From Alphaproteobacteria bacterium (lineage in GTDB: Bacteria; Pseudomonadota; Alphaproteobacteria; DSM-16000; Inquilinaceae): DNA of 64,000 bases. Positions within the stretch are counted from its first letter, which is position 1. Each line of letters opens with the position of its first letter. A program made the translations under genes and the position numbers. The notes beneath the pieces were generated by a model that was not told where the DNA came from, did no database searches, and saw only the letters and a list, made by a program, of their open reading frames with translations. The stretch is from NCBI GenBank assembly GCA_028281925.1, contig JANQIX010000049.1, positions 1 through 64,000 on the forward strand, given 5' to 3'. Positions 7,984 through 17,273 of the stretch are shown here, one piece after another.

Positions 7984-10350
7984 TTATTCCGCGGCCATCT
8001 TGGTGCCGGCCTGCAGCGCCTGCCAGACGCGTTCCGCCGTCGCGGGCATCTGCAGATCTGCGCCGATGGCGTCGATCACGGCGTTCATGACCGCTGCCGG
8101 GGCGGCTATCGCCCCGGCTTCGCCGCAGCCCTTTACGCCAAGCGGATTGCTGGGGTTGGGTGTGACCGTCATGTCCACCTTGAAGCTGGGCACATCGTCG
8201 GCCCGCGGCATGCGGTAGTCCATGTACGAGCCGGTCAGCAGCTGGCCCGTGCCCTCGTCATAGACTGCAGCTTCGCACAGCGCCTGGCCGACACCCTGAA
8301 CAATGCCGCCATGCACTTGGCCTTCGACGATCATCGGGTTGATCACCACGCCAAAGTCGTCCACGGCGACGAAGTTGACGATCTCGACCACGCCCGTGTC
8401 CGGATCCACCTCCACCTCGCAGATCTGGGTGCCGGCGGGGAAGGTGAAGTTCAGCGGGTCGTAGAACGCGTTCTCTTCCAGCCCCGGTTCCAGGTCCGGC
8501 GGGAAGTTGTGCGGCACGTAGGCGGCGAAGGCGACCTCCTGGATCGACTTCTCCTTGTCGGTGCCGGCGACGGTGAACTTGCCGTCCTTGAACTCGATAT
8601 CGGCTTCGCTCGCCTCCATCAGGTGCGCTGCGATCTTGCGGCCCTTGGCGACGATCTTCTCCGCCGCCTTCACCAGGGCAGATCCGCCGACCGCCAGCGA
8701 CCGCGAGCCATAGGTGCCCATGCCGAAGGGCGTCTTGTCGGTGTCGCCATGCACGACCTCGACCTGGTCCGTCGGCACGCCCAGATGGCTGGAGATCAGC
8801 TGGGCGAACGTCGTCTCATGCCCCTGGCCATGGCTGTGGCTGCCGGTGTTGACGATGACGTTGCCGGTCGGGTTGAAGCGGATGCTGCCGCTTTCCCACA
8901 GGCCCACACCGGCGCCCAGCGAGCCAACGGCGGCCGATGGCGCGATGCCGCAGGCTTCGATGTAGCAAGAGAAGCCGACACCGCGCAGCTTGGCGCGGGC
9001 CCTGGCTTCGGCCTTGCGCGCGGCGAGGCCGCCATAGTCCGCCAGCTCCATCGCCTTGGTCAGCGACGCGTTATAGTCGCCGCAGTCATAGGTCATGATC
9101 ACCGGGGTCTGGTACGGATACTCATCCGGGCCGATGAAGTTGCGGCGCCGGAGTTCCGCCGGATCGATCCCCATTTCCCGTGCGGCCGTCTCAACGATCC
9201 GCTCGACCACATAGGTCGCCTCGGGCCGGCCGGCGCCGCGATAGGCATCCACCGGCGCGGTGTTGGTATAGACGCCGTCGACCTCCGCATAGATCGCCGG
9301 GATCTTGTACTGGCCGGACAAGAGCGGCGCGTAGAGGTAGGTCGGCACGCAGGACGCGAAGGTCGAAAGATAGGCGCCCAGATTGGCGATGGTGTGCACC
9401 CGCAAGCCCAGGAACTTGCCGTTCGCGTCCATGGCCAGTTCGGCCTTGGTCACGTGGTCGCGGCCATGCGCATCCGACAGGAAGCTCTCGGCGCGCTCGG
9501 CCGTCCACTTCACCGGCCGGCGGACACGCTTCGAGGCCCAGAGGCACACGGTTTCTTCGGCATAGATGAAGATCTTCGAGCCGAAGCCGCCGCCCACATC
9601 CGGTGCCACCACGCGCAGCTTGTGCTCCGGCGCGATGCCGACGAAGGCCGACAGCACCAGGCGATGCACATGCGGGTTCTGGCTGGTGGTGTAGAGCGTG
9701 AAGCTGTCGCTGCCGCGGTCATAGTCGCCGATGGCAGCCCGCGGCTCCATCGCGTTGGGGATCAGGCGGTTATTGACGATGTCCAGCCGCGTGACATGCG
9801 CCGCACCGGAAAAGGCGACGTCCGTCGCTGCCTTGTCGCCCAGTTCCCACTCATAGCAGGTGTTGTCCGAGATCTCGTCATGCACGGCCGGCTGACCGGC
9901 GGCCCGGGCCGTGGCGGTGGAGGCAACCACGCCAAGCTCTTCATAGTCGACGTCGACGAGCTCCGCGGCATCGCGGGCCTGGTCCAGCGTCTCCGCCACC
10001 ACGACGGCGACGTGATCGCCGACATAGCGGACCTTGTCCTGCGCCAGAACCGGATGCCCACCGGCCTTCATCGGCGAGCCGTCCTTCGAGGTGATCATCC
10101 AGCCGCAAATCAGGCCGCCGATGCCGTCTGCCTTTGCGTCGTCCCCGGTCAGCACGGCCAGGACGCCCGGCGCTGCGGACGCCGCGCCTGTATCGATGCT
10201 GCGGATCCGCGCATGCGCGAGCGGCGACCGGACGAAGGCGGCATAGGCCTGGCCGGGGCGGTTGATGTCGTCGACATAGTGACCGTTGCCGGTGAGGAAG
10301 CGGTAGTCTTCCTTGCGGCGCACGCGGGCGCCGATACCGTCGGTGCTCAT
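7984..10350 (-). CDS. Molybdopterin-binding large subunit, form II CoxL-like
   Basis: A 788-residue catalytic subunit of an aerobic molybdenum hydroxylase. The active-site loop near residues 367-373 reads AYRGAGR, the form II signature; bona fide CO dehydrogenases carry AYRCSFR with the Cys that bridges copper. The C-terminal GCGEAGAI segment carries the catalytic Glu of the family. Substrate is not predictable from sequence: form II enzymes include oxidases of aromatic N-heterocycles, aldehydes and others. Length is normal and the gene is intact. It sits 27 bases after the 2Fe-2S subunit gene and 23 before the FAD subunit gene. A 1001-codon open frame on the opposite strand is a high-GC shadow. 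Confidence 0.92.
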   Translation of the reverse strand: MSTDGIGARVRRKEDYRFLTGNGHYVDDINRPGQAYAAFVRSPLAHARIRSIDTGAASAAPGVLAVLTGDDAKADGIGGLICGWMITSKDGSPMKAGGHPVLAQDKVRYVGDHVAVVVAETLDQARDAAELVDVDYEELGVVASTATARAAGQPAVHDEISDNTCYEWELGDKAATDVAFSGAAHVTRLDIVNNRLIPNAMEPRAAIGDYDRGSDSFTLYTTSQNPHVHRLVLSAFVGIAPEHKLRVVAPDVGGGFGSKIFIYAEETVCLWASKRVRRPVKWTAERAESFLSDAHGRDHVTKAELAMDANGKFLGLRVHTIANLGAYLSTFASCVPTYLYAPLLSGQYKIPAIYAEVDGVYTNTAPVDAYRGAGRPEATYVVERIVETAAREMGIDPAELRRRNFIGPDEYPYQTPVIMTYDCGDYNASLTKAMELADYGGLAARKAEARARAKLRGVGFSCYIEACGIAPSAAVGSLGAGVGLWESGSIRFNPTGNVIVNTGSHSHGQGHETTFAQLISSHLGVPTDQVEVVHGDTDKTPFGMGTYGSRSLAVGGSALVKAAEKIVAKGRKIAAHLMEASEADIEFKDGKFTVAGTDKEKSIQEVAFAAYVPHNFPPDLEPGLEENAFYDPLNFTFPAGTQICEVEVDPDTGVVEIVNFVAVDDFGVVINPMIVEGQVHGGIVQGVGQALCEAAVYDEGTGQLLTGSYMDYRMPRADDVPSFKVDMTVTPNPSNPLGVKGCGEAGAIAAPAAVMNAVIDAIGADLQMPATAERVWQALQAGTKMAAE

Positions 10351-10377
10351 GATCGTGTTCCCTCCCTGCTTGCCGGC

Positions 10378-10869
10378 CTATTCCGCCGCCTGGGGCGTGG
10401 CGCGCATCTTGTCGGCGGCGTCCAACACCGCCTTGACGATGTTATGGTAGCCGGTGCAGCGGCAGAGATTGCCTTCCAGCCATTCCCGCACCTCACGCTC
10501 GCTGGGCGACGCGTTGACCTGCAACAGGTCGACGGCGCTCATCACCATGCCCGGCGTGCAGAAGCCGCATTGGAGGCCGTGATGCTCGCGGAATGCCTCC
10601 TGCATCGGGTGCAGCGTGCCATCCGCTGCAGCCAGGCCCTCGATGGTCGTGACCGCTGCGCCTTCGGCCTGGGCCGCCAGCATGCTGCAGCTCTTCACCG
10701 ATTTGCCGTCGACATGGACGACACAGGCGCCGCATTGGCTGGTGTCGCAGCCCACATGGGTCCCGGTCAGGCCCAAATGCTCTCTCAGATAGTGAACGAG
10801 CAAGGTGCGCGGTTCCACGTCCCGCGACACCGCCTTGCCGTTCACCGTCATCTTTACGGTGATTGGCAT
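10378..10869 (-). CDS. 2Fe-2S small subunit of the molybdenum hydroxylase
   Basis: A 163-residue CoxS-like subunit with two 2Fe-2S clusters. The N-terminal plant-ferredoxin-type cluster is bound by Cys41, 46, 49 and 61; the C-terminal four-helix domain binds the second through Cys101, 104, 136 and 138. It passes electrons from the Mo-cofactor in the large subunit to FAD in the medium subunit. It is first of the three structural genes and is preceded by a plausible sigma-70 promoter at 10956-10984. AGGGAGGA lies just upstream of the ATG as a strong ribosome site. Confidence 0.93.
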   Translation of the reverse strand: MPITVKMTVNGKAVSRDVEPRTLLVHYLREHLGLTGTHVGCDTSQCGACVVHVDGKSVKSCSMLAAQAEGAAVTTIEGLAAADGTLHPMQEAFREHHGLQCGFCTPGMVMSAVDLLQVNASPSEREVREWLEGNLCRCTGYHNIVKAVLDAADKMRATPQAAE

Positions 10870-10955
10870 GACATCCTCCCTGAGTTTGTGTCATCGGCAG
10901 ACCGAAGCGTTGGTCGCCCCGTCGCCGCATCCTTAACCATCGAACCGATGAAATG

Positions 10956-10984
10956 ACCCTAGAATTGACTCAACCACTGGTCAA
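10956..10984 (-). promoter_or_regulatory. Candidate promoter of the hydroxylase genes with internal palindrome
   Basis: Reading the minus strand: TTGACC, a 17-base spacer, then TAGGGT, with a start expected about 80 bases before the 2Fe-2S subunit gene. The -35 and the start of the spacer include a 9-base palindrome, ACCAGTGGT, that could be an operator. The upstream coxG-like gene reads in the same direction, so this would be an internal promoter. Only consensus matching supports it. Confidence 0.4.
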
Positions 10985-11031
10985 GCCGGCGTCCCGGCGC
11001 ATGGCGACGCACCGGCAGGGCCGGCCATGGT

Positions 11032-11700
11032 TCATGCCGTGAAGATCAGGATCAGCACAAGGACCAGCACAACCACGCCGCCGATCCAGACGACGGGGCT
11101 CAGGCCGGCGCGCGCGGGCGCCTGTGCCGACAGCTGCTCTGAGGGTGCTGCCGGCTGTTCCGGCGGTGCGGCCGGAACGTCAGTCGGTGCCTCAGCCGCG
11201 GCCTCGGACGCCACGGGTTCTGCTGTTGCCGTTTCGGCTTCCTCCGACGGGCCGACAACCTGCGCATGCACGGCCTGCGAGAAGCGGTTGAAAAAATCGT
11301 CGGCCATCTTCTTGGCCGTACCCGAGATCAGGCGCGCGCCCAGCTGTGCCAGCTTGCCGCCGACGCTGACATGCACCTCGTAGGTCAGCACCGTCGCGTC
11401 GCCGTCTTCCGCCAGATGAACCTTGGCACCGCCCTTGGCGAAGCCCGCAGCACCGCCCTTGCCTTCGCCGGAGATCGTATAGCTTTCAGGCGGATTGAGA
11501 TCGCTCAGCGTGACATTCCCGGCGAAACGGGCCTTCACAGGGCCGACTTTCGCCGTGACCTTCGCCGTGAGCTCCGAGTCCGAGAGTTTGTTGATCTCTT
11601 CACATCCAGGAATGCACTGCTTGAGAGTTTCCGGGTCGTTCAATGCGTCCCAGACCACCTGCCGCGTGGTGCCGATGCGGTACTCACCGGTCATGTCCAT
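11032..11700 (-). CDS. coxG: CoxG-like SRPBCC protein with C-terminal membrane anchor
   Basis: A 222-residue protein. Residues about 1-145 are a SRPBCC (START-like) domain of the CoxG family. Next comes an Ala/Pro/Glu-rich flexible linker (about 150-198), then a single C-terminal transmembrane helix (about 200-220). CoxG is known to recruit CO dehydrogenase to the membrane, and related proteins can bind quinones, so this protein probably docks the hydroxylase to the respiratory chain. I start at the ATG at 11700 because GGGGGAGG lies about nine bases upstream and the fold begins at once; the frame itself stays open to 12117. First gene of the minus-strand cluster. Confidence 0.88.
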   Translation of the reverse strand: MDMTGEYRIGTTRQVVWDALNDPETLKQCIPGCEEINKLSDSELTAKVTAKVGPVKARFAGNVTLSDLNPPESYTISGEGKGGAAGFAKGGAKVHLAEDGDATVLTYEVHVSVGGKLAQLGARLISGTAKKMADDFFNRFSQAVHAQVVGPSEEAETATAEPVASEAAAEAPTDVPAAPPEQPAAPSEQLSAQAPARAGLSPVVWIGGVVVLVLVLILIFTA

Positions 11701-11894
11701 GGTTTGATCGCGCCTCCCCCCGCCTTGCCGCGCTTCAGACGACTCAATTCGCGGTAGCGCAGAGGCTATGTCGCAGGGGCAGGCTCGGCAACCCGTGATC
11801 CCGGCTGGGAAGACGCGATTGCGACTTGAGAGGGGGCCACGAATGCGGCACACCGAAGCGCCCCGTTCGCAGGCAGAAGGAAGAGGCGAGCCCC

Positions 11895-13172
11895 ATGGCC
11901 GTTCGAAAGCTGACCGTTGCCGGCGCCGCAGTGATGCTGGCTGCCTGTTCGTCGCCGGGCGGGTCCACGCCCGTGGGCTCGGCCACGGCGTCCGGACCGA
12001 CGCCCGTTCCGGCCCAACCGGTGGCGACCACAGCCGCGCCCGCGCGGCCTGCGACCTTCGAGGAATGGGTGGCCGATTTCCGTGTAGAAGCGCTGGCAGC
12101 GGGTATTTCGGCGGCAACCTTCGATGCCGCCTTCGCCGGCCTGACGCCGAATCCCCAGGTGATTGAGAACGACAACTTCCAGCCCGAGTTCTCGCGGCCC
12201 GTCTGGGAGTATCTCGACAACGCCATTTCCGATGCCCGCGTCAGCGGCGGCCAACAGCGCCTGCAGCAGCATGCCTCGCTGCTGTCCAGCGTCGAACGCC
12301 AGTACGGTGTGGATCCGCGAATCATCGTAGCGATCTGGGGCCTGGAAAGCGGCTACGGCGGCAATGTCGGCAGCTTCGACGTAATCCGATCACTGGCCAC
12401 GCTGGCTTATCAAGGCCGCCGCAGCCAGGCGTTCCGGGAGTTCCTCTTGCAGGCACTGCAGATCCTCGATCGCGGCGACATCTCGCGCAGCCGCATGGTC
12501 GGATCCTGGGCGGGCGCCATGGGGCAGACGCAGTTCATGCCAGGGTCGTATCTGAATTATGCCATCGACTTCGACAATGACGGCCGGCGGGATCTTTGGG
12601 ACAGCCTGGCGGATGTGTTCGGGTCCACCGGCAACTATCTGGCTAATGCGGACTGGCGTCCGGGCGAGACATGGGGGACCGAGGTCGTGCTGCCGGCCGG
12701 CTTCGACTATCGGGAGACCGGGCTTGAGGTGCGCCGCAGCACCGCCCAGTGGGACGCCGCGGGCATCCGGTCGGCAAGCGGCGGGCCGCTGCCGGCCACG
12801 TCGGGCCAGGCGTCTGTGATCATCCCGGCCGGCCATCGCGGGCCAGCCTTCCTGGTCTACGACAACTTCCGGTCCATCCTGCGGTACAACAACGCCACCA
12901 GTTATGCGTTAGCGGTGAGCCTGCTGTCCGACCGGTTCGCCGGCGGCGGCCGGCTGGTCGCAGCATGGCCGCGCGACCAGCAGCAGTTGAGCCGGCAGGA
13001 CCGTATCGACCTGCAGACGCTCTTGACGGCGCGCGGCTATGACACCCAAGGCATCGACGGTATCATCGGGCCCAATTCCCGCCAGGCCGTCCGTGCATTC
13101 CAGGAAGAAATCGGGGCGCCGCCCGACGGCTACCCGACCATGGAGCTGCTCAATCAGCTACGGCGGCTTTGA
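11895..13172 (+). CDS. Lytic murein transglycosylase (MltB-type) lipoprotein
   Basis: A 425-residue periplasmic lipoprotein that cleaves peptidoglycan glycan strands non-hydrolytically. The signal ends in LAAC with Cys18 lipidated. The SLT_2 (MltB-like) domain covers about 60-340, with catalytic Glu151 in IWGLESGYGG and the MGQTQFMPG segment downstream. A PG_binding_1 domain lies near 365-425 (GYDTQGIDGIIGPNSRQAVRAFQ region). Upstream in-frame codons exist from 11826, but the signal peptide begins at the ATG at 11895, preceded by GGAAGAGG. It is divergent from coxG and convergent with the cold-shock genes; no operon partner is evident. Confidence 0.92.
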   Translation: MAVRKLTVAGAAVMLAACSSPGGSTPVGSATASGPTPVPAQPVATTAAPARPATFEEWVADFRVEALAAGISAATFDAAFAGLTPNPQVIENDNFQPEFSRPVWEYLDNAISDARVSGGQQRLQQHASLLSSVERQYGVDPRIIVAIWGLESGYGGNVGSFDVIRSLATLAYQGRRSQAFREFLLQALQILDRGDISRSRMVGSWAGAMGQTQFMPGSYLNYAIDFDNDGRRDLWDSLADVFGSTGNYLANADWRPGETWGTEVVLPAGFDYRETGLEVRRSTAQWDAAGIRSASGGPLPATSGQASVIIPAGHRGPAFLVYDNFRSILRYNNATSYALAVSLLSDRFAGGGRLVAAWPRDQQQLSRQDRIDLQTLLTARGYDTQGIDGIIGPNSRQAVRAFQEEIGAPPDGYPTMELLNQLRRL

Positions 13173-13274
13173 CCGATAGGCGAGCAACCGAGCGAAATCC
13201 CAGTTAATACAAGCCGCTGCCGGACAATCAGAGCCGTCGACCAAAGATCCAAAACGGCGGCGCCAGTTTATGGT

Positions 13275-13496
13275 CTATCGATTGGACCAGGTCGCCCATA
13301 GGTCGACGGCGGTACGAAGGTGTCCGTCGGTAACGTGAAAGCCGACGACCTGGCCGGCTGCAAGCTGACCAATGCCGGCGTCGTTGACTGCCGCCTGCTG
13401 CACGCTGATCTCGTGGCTGCCGTCATCCGGCATGATCCAGCCATGGCCGGATCGGGTGTTGAAGCACCTGACGGTGCCGAATCTCAAAGATTTCAC
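13275..13496 (-). CDS. Degenerate cold-shock-domain protein
   Basis: A 73-residue single cold-shock domain using a GTG start at 13496 behind a GAGAGAAAG ribosome site; this gives the usual domain length, whereas the frame open to 13595 would add an Arg-rich tail. The fold pattern is kept (FGTVRCFN, GHGWIMPDDG), but nucleic-acid-contact residues differ from classic CspA: the RNP1 core GFGFI is GHGWI and the RNP2 FVH is SVQ. It lies 98 bases downstream of the canonical cold-shock gene on the same strand, suggesting tandem duplication then divergence. It may bind RNA weakly or with other preference, or be decaying; the frame is intact. Confidence 0.6.
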   Translation of the reverse strand: MKSLRFGTVRCFNTRSGHGWIMPDDGSHEISVQQAAVNDAGIGQLAAGQVVGFHVTDGHLRTAVDLWATWSNR

Positions 13497-13594
13497 TCTT
13501 TCTCTCAGTCGTTGTTCTGGTTGGCACTGCTGCCGACGGCCACGGCGCGACCATCCGACCTTGTCACCGGGCCGTCGCGCCGCGACGCAGCGCA

Positions 13595-13807
13595 TCAGGC
13601 GAGCTGCAGGTTCGTGGCCTGCGGGCCGCGGCCGCGACGATCGTCCTCGACCTCGAAGCTGACCTTGTCGCCCTCATTGAGGGCCCGCAGGCCGGAGCGT
13701 TCGATCGCGCTGACGTGCACGAAGATGTCCTTGCCGCCGTCGTCCGGTGCGATGAAGCCGAAGCCCCGCGCTGCGTTGAAGAATTTGACGGTTCCGCTGA
13801 CTGGCAT
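13595..13807 (-). CDS. Cold-shock protein, CspA family
   Basis: A 70-residue canonical cold-shock domain that binds single-stranded RNA/DNA and acts as an RNA chaperone. RNP1 (GFGFIAP) and RNP2 (IFVHVSAI) are complete, and the opening GTVKFFN is textbook. The start at 13807 follows AAAGGA by about seven bases; in-frame codons further upstream belong to the leader. It may share a transcript with the degenerate paralogue downstream. Such genes often have long leaders that control translation; more than 100 bases of AT-richer sequence precede it. Confidence 0.93.
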   Translation of the reverse strand: MPVSGTVKFFNAARGFGFIAPDDGGKDIFVHVSAIERSGLRALNEGDKVSFEVEDDRRGRGPQATNLQLA

Positions 13808-14197
13808 TTCTAGGTCCTTTCCCGAGGTCAGTCGCAAGTTTCGCTTGGAATACGGGTCCGGGGGACACAGACACGCTGTACCCTGCGAACTCACAGATTG
13901 TCGGGAAAAACCGTTCTGTCCGGCCGTTGCCATGCACAAGCGCATACCAACCTGGCGAGGACTGCATGCTCTAACCGAAGGTCTGAGGAAGCGTCTCTTC
14001 CAAGTCCACGCGCTTCGACGTTGCTATTTGGATGCGCTGATGATGAAGTTCAAGAGAATTGGAGCTCGTACCTACGGCGCTGAATTCGTGGCGCCCGACA
14101 CGGACGTTGTCGACGCGATGGCATTGAAGCTGGCGTAGCAAGCCCGTCGCTTTAGACGTGCGGCAACCGCGACACTAGCTGTTCGGAGGATCACTAT
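13808..14197. other. Intergenic region between cspA-like gene and protease gene
   Basis: About 390 bases between two divergent genes. It should hold the leader and promoter of the cold-shock gene (minus) and the promoter of the protease gene (plus). It is less GC-rich than its surroundings. I see no convincing -35/-10 pair. A 32-codon plus-strand frame (14041-14139) lacks a ribosome site and resembles nothing I know. GGAGGA at 14185-14190 serves the protease gene. Confidence 0.5.
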
Positions 14198-14992
14198 TTG
14201 ACACCGGTGCCTGGCACGCGGCGGACGGAGTATCCGACGACGGACTCTGCCGGCGCGCCGATGATCGAACCCTTGTTGCTGACGTCGGCTCACATCTTCA
14301 CCTTCGAACAGCAGCGGCACTTGACGAATGCGAGCGGGTTCTTTTTCGAGCGGGAGCGGCGACTGTTCCTCGTGACGAGCCGCCACGTGGTTTCCGACGA
14401 GCCGAGTGGGCATTTCCCGGACCGCCTTGAAATCGAGTTGCACATCGACCCGAAGAACCTCGCCAGGTCTACCGGGTTCTCGATGCCTCTCTATCGGGAC
14501 GGCAGGAGCGTCTGGCGCCAGGGCGTGGACAGCGCCGGAGAGATTGACGTGGCGGTCCTGGAGATCGAGCGTGCGGCGCTGCCGGTAACGACTGTGTATC
14601 GTGCTTACACGCCTGACGATCTACTTGGGTCGAAGCCGTGGCCCGAAGTCGGGTCCACGCTGCTTGTCGTCGGATTTCCGCTCGGCTTCCATGACACGCT
14701 GCATCACATGCCCGTTGTCCGACACGCGGTCATCGCTTCCTCGTTCGGCCTGCGCTTTCAGGGCAAAGGCTATTTCCTTACCGATGCTCGAACGCACCGT
14801 GGCACCAGTGGTGCTCCTGTCGTGATGCGCGCTAGCGGCCGGGATCGAGAACCGGACGATCTGCCGTGGACGCTCCTCGGCATCCACTCCGCGCGGCTCG
14901 ATGTGGGGACGCGTGACGTGCATCTGGACGAAGCGCTGGGATTGAACTGCGCTTGGTACGCCGACATCCTCATGACCCTTACGGAGAGTTGA
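14198..14992 (+). CDS. Trypsin-like serine protease, apparently cytoplasmic
   Basis: A 264-residue chymotrypsin-fold protease with a complete catalytic triad: His63 (VTSRHVVSD), Asp117 (GEIDVAVLEI) and Ser204 (RGTSGAPVV). There is no signal peptide, membrane helix or PDZ domain, unlike HtrA/Deg proteases. Translation probably starts at the TTG at 14198, seven bases after GGAGGA; the first in-frame ATG is codon 22 (14261). It is a lone plus-strand gene flanked by minus-strand genes, with no operon partner. Stand-alone cytoplasmic trypsin-like peptidases occur as effectors or regulators in several bacterial contexts, but nothing here names its target. Confidence 0.8.
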   Translation: MTPVPGTRRTEYPTTDSAGAPMIEPLLLTSAHIFTFEQQRHLTNASGFFFERERRLFLVTSRHVVSDEPSGHFPDRLEIELHIDPKNLARSTGFSMPLYRDGRSVWRQGVDSAGEIDVAVLEIERAALPVTTVYRAYTPDDLLGSKPWPEVGSTLLVVGFPLGFHDTLHHMPVVRHAVIASSFGLRFQGKGYFLTDARTHRGTSGAPVVMRASGRDREPDDLPWTLLGIHSARLDVGTRDVHLDEALGLNCAWYADILMTLTES

Positions 14993-15071
14993 GGTCGGCA
15001 TTTCACTGAACCGCCGGTGGCTGTAGACGACCGCGTCACCTTGCGGTGACGGCGCATTGCAACGACCGGAT

Positions 15072-17273
15072 CTAGATCTCGGCCGTTCGACGCCTGCCCG
15101 ACGTCACGTTCCATACCATGAAGGCGATCAGCGCCGCCGCGGCGCCGATATGCAGCACCAGGCCGCCCGGCCATAGAAGGGCAGCGCCGACCGCCGCGAG
15201 GGCAGGGCGCACGAACATGGGGTAGGGGGCCTCCGCATGGCCTTCGATCGCGGCGATGACCGCGTAGACGCCCAGTACGCCGAAGCCGAAGATCTGCAGC
15301 GCCGCGGCGACGTCGCCTGACAGGAACGGCGTGTACGCGAACAAGAGCGGCACGATGTAGAGCACCTTGGCGATCTTCCACGCGGTGAAGCCGGTGGCCA
15401 TGGGCGTCGTGCCGGCGATGGCGGCGGCGGCAAAGGCGGTCAGGCACACCGGTGGCGTCACATTACTGTCCTGGCTGAGCCAGAAGATGATCATGTGGGC
15501 AGACAACAGTGCCGTGGTCACGATCGCCGGCGCCAGCAGCTGGCTTTGCAGGTCGCCGGCAAGGGCAGCGATATCGGGCACGTTCAGCAACGACACCAGC
15601 GCCTGTGCCTGAGCCTCCGTCAACGCCTCGCCTGCTGGCACGGCGGCGGCAAGGGCTGCCGCCATCTCAGGTGCGAGAGCGACATTGGCGGCTGCAGCCG
15701 CTTCCACCAGCTGGTCGGGCGTGAACAAAAGGAAGATGGCGCTCAGGCTGCCGGGTGCGCGGGTGCCGGCCAGCACCGTGACCAGCTCCGTCTGCAGGAT
15801 CAGGTCCTTCAAGGCCGGCGCCGAGAGCGTGGCCAGCACGATATAGGCGGCTGTCACCGGCAGCCCCATGCCCAGCACCAGAGAGGCGATGGCGATCAAC
15901 AGGATCGCGATCAGCACGCTGTTGCCCGACCACGCGGCTATCATCAGCGAAAACGTGTTGCCCACACCGGTGGTGGCGATGACGTTGACGATCAGGCCGA
16001 CGCTGACCAACAGGATCGCCGTCAGGATCATGTTGTGGGCGCCCAGCGCAAGAGCTTCCAGGATCTTGCGCGGGCCCATGCGGTTGGGCGTCAGCCAGCT
16101 TGCCGTAACGACCGCCAGGATGGCGTAGCCGGCGGCATAGGTCGGCGTGAAGCCTTCCACGAGCATGAAGATCAGCACGGCGATCGGCAACAGGAAGGCG
16201 ATGCCGCCCTGGCGCAGCACGGCCATGACCTTCGGTGCGTCGTGATCGGCGCTCTTCAGATGCCGGCGCTTGGCCTCGATCCGCACGTAGAAGGCGATGC
16301 CGAGGAAATAGAGGAAGGCCGGCAGGAAGGCGACAGCCACGATCTGCAGATACGAGATGCCGGTGAGATTGGCCATGACGAAGGCCCCGGCGCCCATGAT
16401 CGGCGGCATGAGCTGGCCGCCGGTGGAGGAGGAGGCCTCGACGCCCGCGGCGAAGCGGGCCGGAAAGCCGGAGCGCTTCATCAAGGGGATGGTGATGACG
16501 CCGGTGGACACTGTGTTCGCCACGGCAGACCCGGAAATCGTGCCCATCAGGCCGGAGCCCAGGACTGCCACGAAGCCGGGGCCACCGATCATGCGGCCGG
16601 CAGCGGCGCGGGCGATGTTGATGACAAACTCGCCGGCCCCCGATTTCACCAGGAAGGCGCCGAAGAGAATGAACATGAAGACGAAGCTGGACGAGATCCC
16701 GGCGATGAAGCCGAACATGCCGTCTTCGTTATAGGTGCTGCGCAAAAGCAGCACTTCCTCAGACAGACCCGGGAAGTTCAGCGCCCCGCCGACGAAACGG
16801 CCCCAATAGACCACATAGGTGAGGCCGGCGACGATGATGATCGGGATGATCCAGCCGGTCGTCCGCCGGGTGAACTCAATGGCGATGACGATGATGGCGG
16901 TGCCGGCGGCATAATCCCAGAAGCCATAGTCGAAACCGCGGTTGGCCAGCGGGACTTCGTTGATCAGAAGATAGACGACCGAGGCAACCAGGATCGCGGC
17001 AATGGCGACATCGATCGCGAAGATGATCCGCGCCGACCGGCCGTGAGCCCTAGTCAACGGAAACACCAGCGCGCACAGCACGCCAAAGGCCGCGAAATGC
17101 AGCGCCGACTTCGTCAAGTCCGGAAGCAGGGCGACCGTGTTGTACCAGATATGGGCCAGGCTGATGACCACGGCCATGGCCATGACCACCCGGCCCAAGG
17201 TTCCGTCCAGCGACCGCAGCTTACCGCCGCTGTCCAGCGACGCCTCTTGATCCGCATCCGACGCGGTTGTCAT
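15072..17273 (-). CDS. TRAP transporter fused permease (DctQM, TAXI type)
   Basis: A 733-residue inner-membrane protein of the 4TM/12TM fused TRAP permease family: small-subunit-like helices in the N-terminal quarter, then the large DctM-type channel. It drives Na+- or H+-coupled uptake of a solute delivered by the TAXI binding protein encoded just upstream on the same strand. Conserved stretches include GSGLMGTISGSAVANTVSTG, EASSSTGGQLMPPIMGAGAF and, near the end, NVTPPVCLTAFAAAA. An Ala-rich insertion of roughly 90-100 residues (encoded at about 15510-15810) lies between APALKDL and the NVTPP segment, making the protein longer than most relatives. The solute is not predictable. Confidence 0.9.
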   Translation of the reverse strand: MTTASDADQEASLDSGGKLRSLDGTLGRVVMAMAVVISLAHIWYNTVALLPDLTKSALHFAAFGVLCALVFPLTRAHGRSARIIFAIDVAIAAILVASVVYLLINEVPLANRGFDYGFWDYAAGTAIIVIAIEFTRRTTGWIIPIIIVAGLTYVVYWGRFVGGALNFPGLSEEVLLLRSTYNEDGMFGFIAGISSSFVFMFILFGAFLVKSGAGEFVINIARAAAGRMIGGPGFVAVLGSGLMGTISGSAVANTVSTGVITIPLMKRSGFPARFAAGVEASSSTGGQLMPPIMGAGAFVMANLTGISYLQIVAVAFLPAFLYFLGIAFYVRIEAKRRHLKSADHDAPKVMAVLRQGGIAFLLPIAVLIFMLVEGFTPTYAAGYAILAVVTASWLTPNRMGPRKILEALALGAHNMILTAILLVSVGLIVNVIATTGVGNTFSLMIAAWSGNSVLIAILLIAIASLVLGMGLPVTAAYIVLATLSAPALKDLILQTELVTVLAGTRAPGSLSAIFLLFTPDQLVEAAAAANVALAPEMAAALAAAVPAGEALTEAQAQALVSLLNVPDIAALAGDLQSQLLAPAIVTTALLSAHMIIFWLSQDSNVTPPVCLTAFAAAAIAGTTPMATGFTAWKIAKVLYIVPLLFAYTPFLSGDVAAALQIFGFGVLGVYAVIAAIEGHAEAPYPMFVRPALAAVGAALLWPGGLVLHIGAAAALIAFMVWNVTSGRRRTAEI

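Noticed and set aside
7984-10869. A true aerobic CO dehydrogenase (coxSLM)
   Set aside because: The active-site loop is AYRGAGR without the copper-binding Cys of form I enzymes, and the gene order is not the usual M-S-L. I call it a form II hydroxylase of unknown substrate.
7951-10956. A 1001-codon open frame on the plus strand
   Set aside because: It runs antisense to the molybdenum hydroxylase large and small subunit genes, has no ribosome site and encodes a His/Arg/Gly-rich low-complexity product. Long antisense frames are expected at this GC content.
14041-14139. A 32-codon plus-strand gene upstream of the protease
   Set aside because: Very short, no ribosome site and no recognisable motif; more likely leader or promoter sequence.
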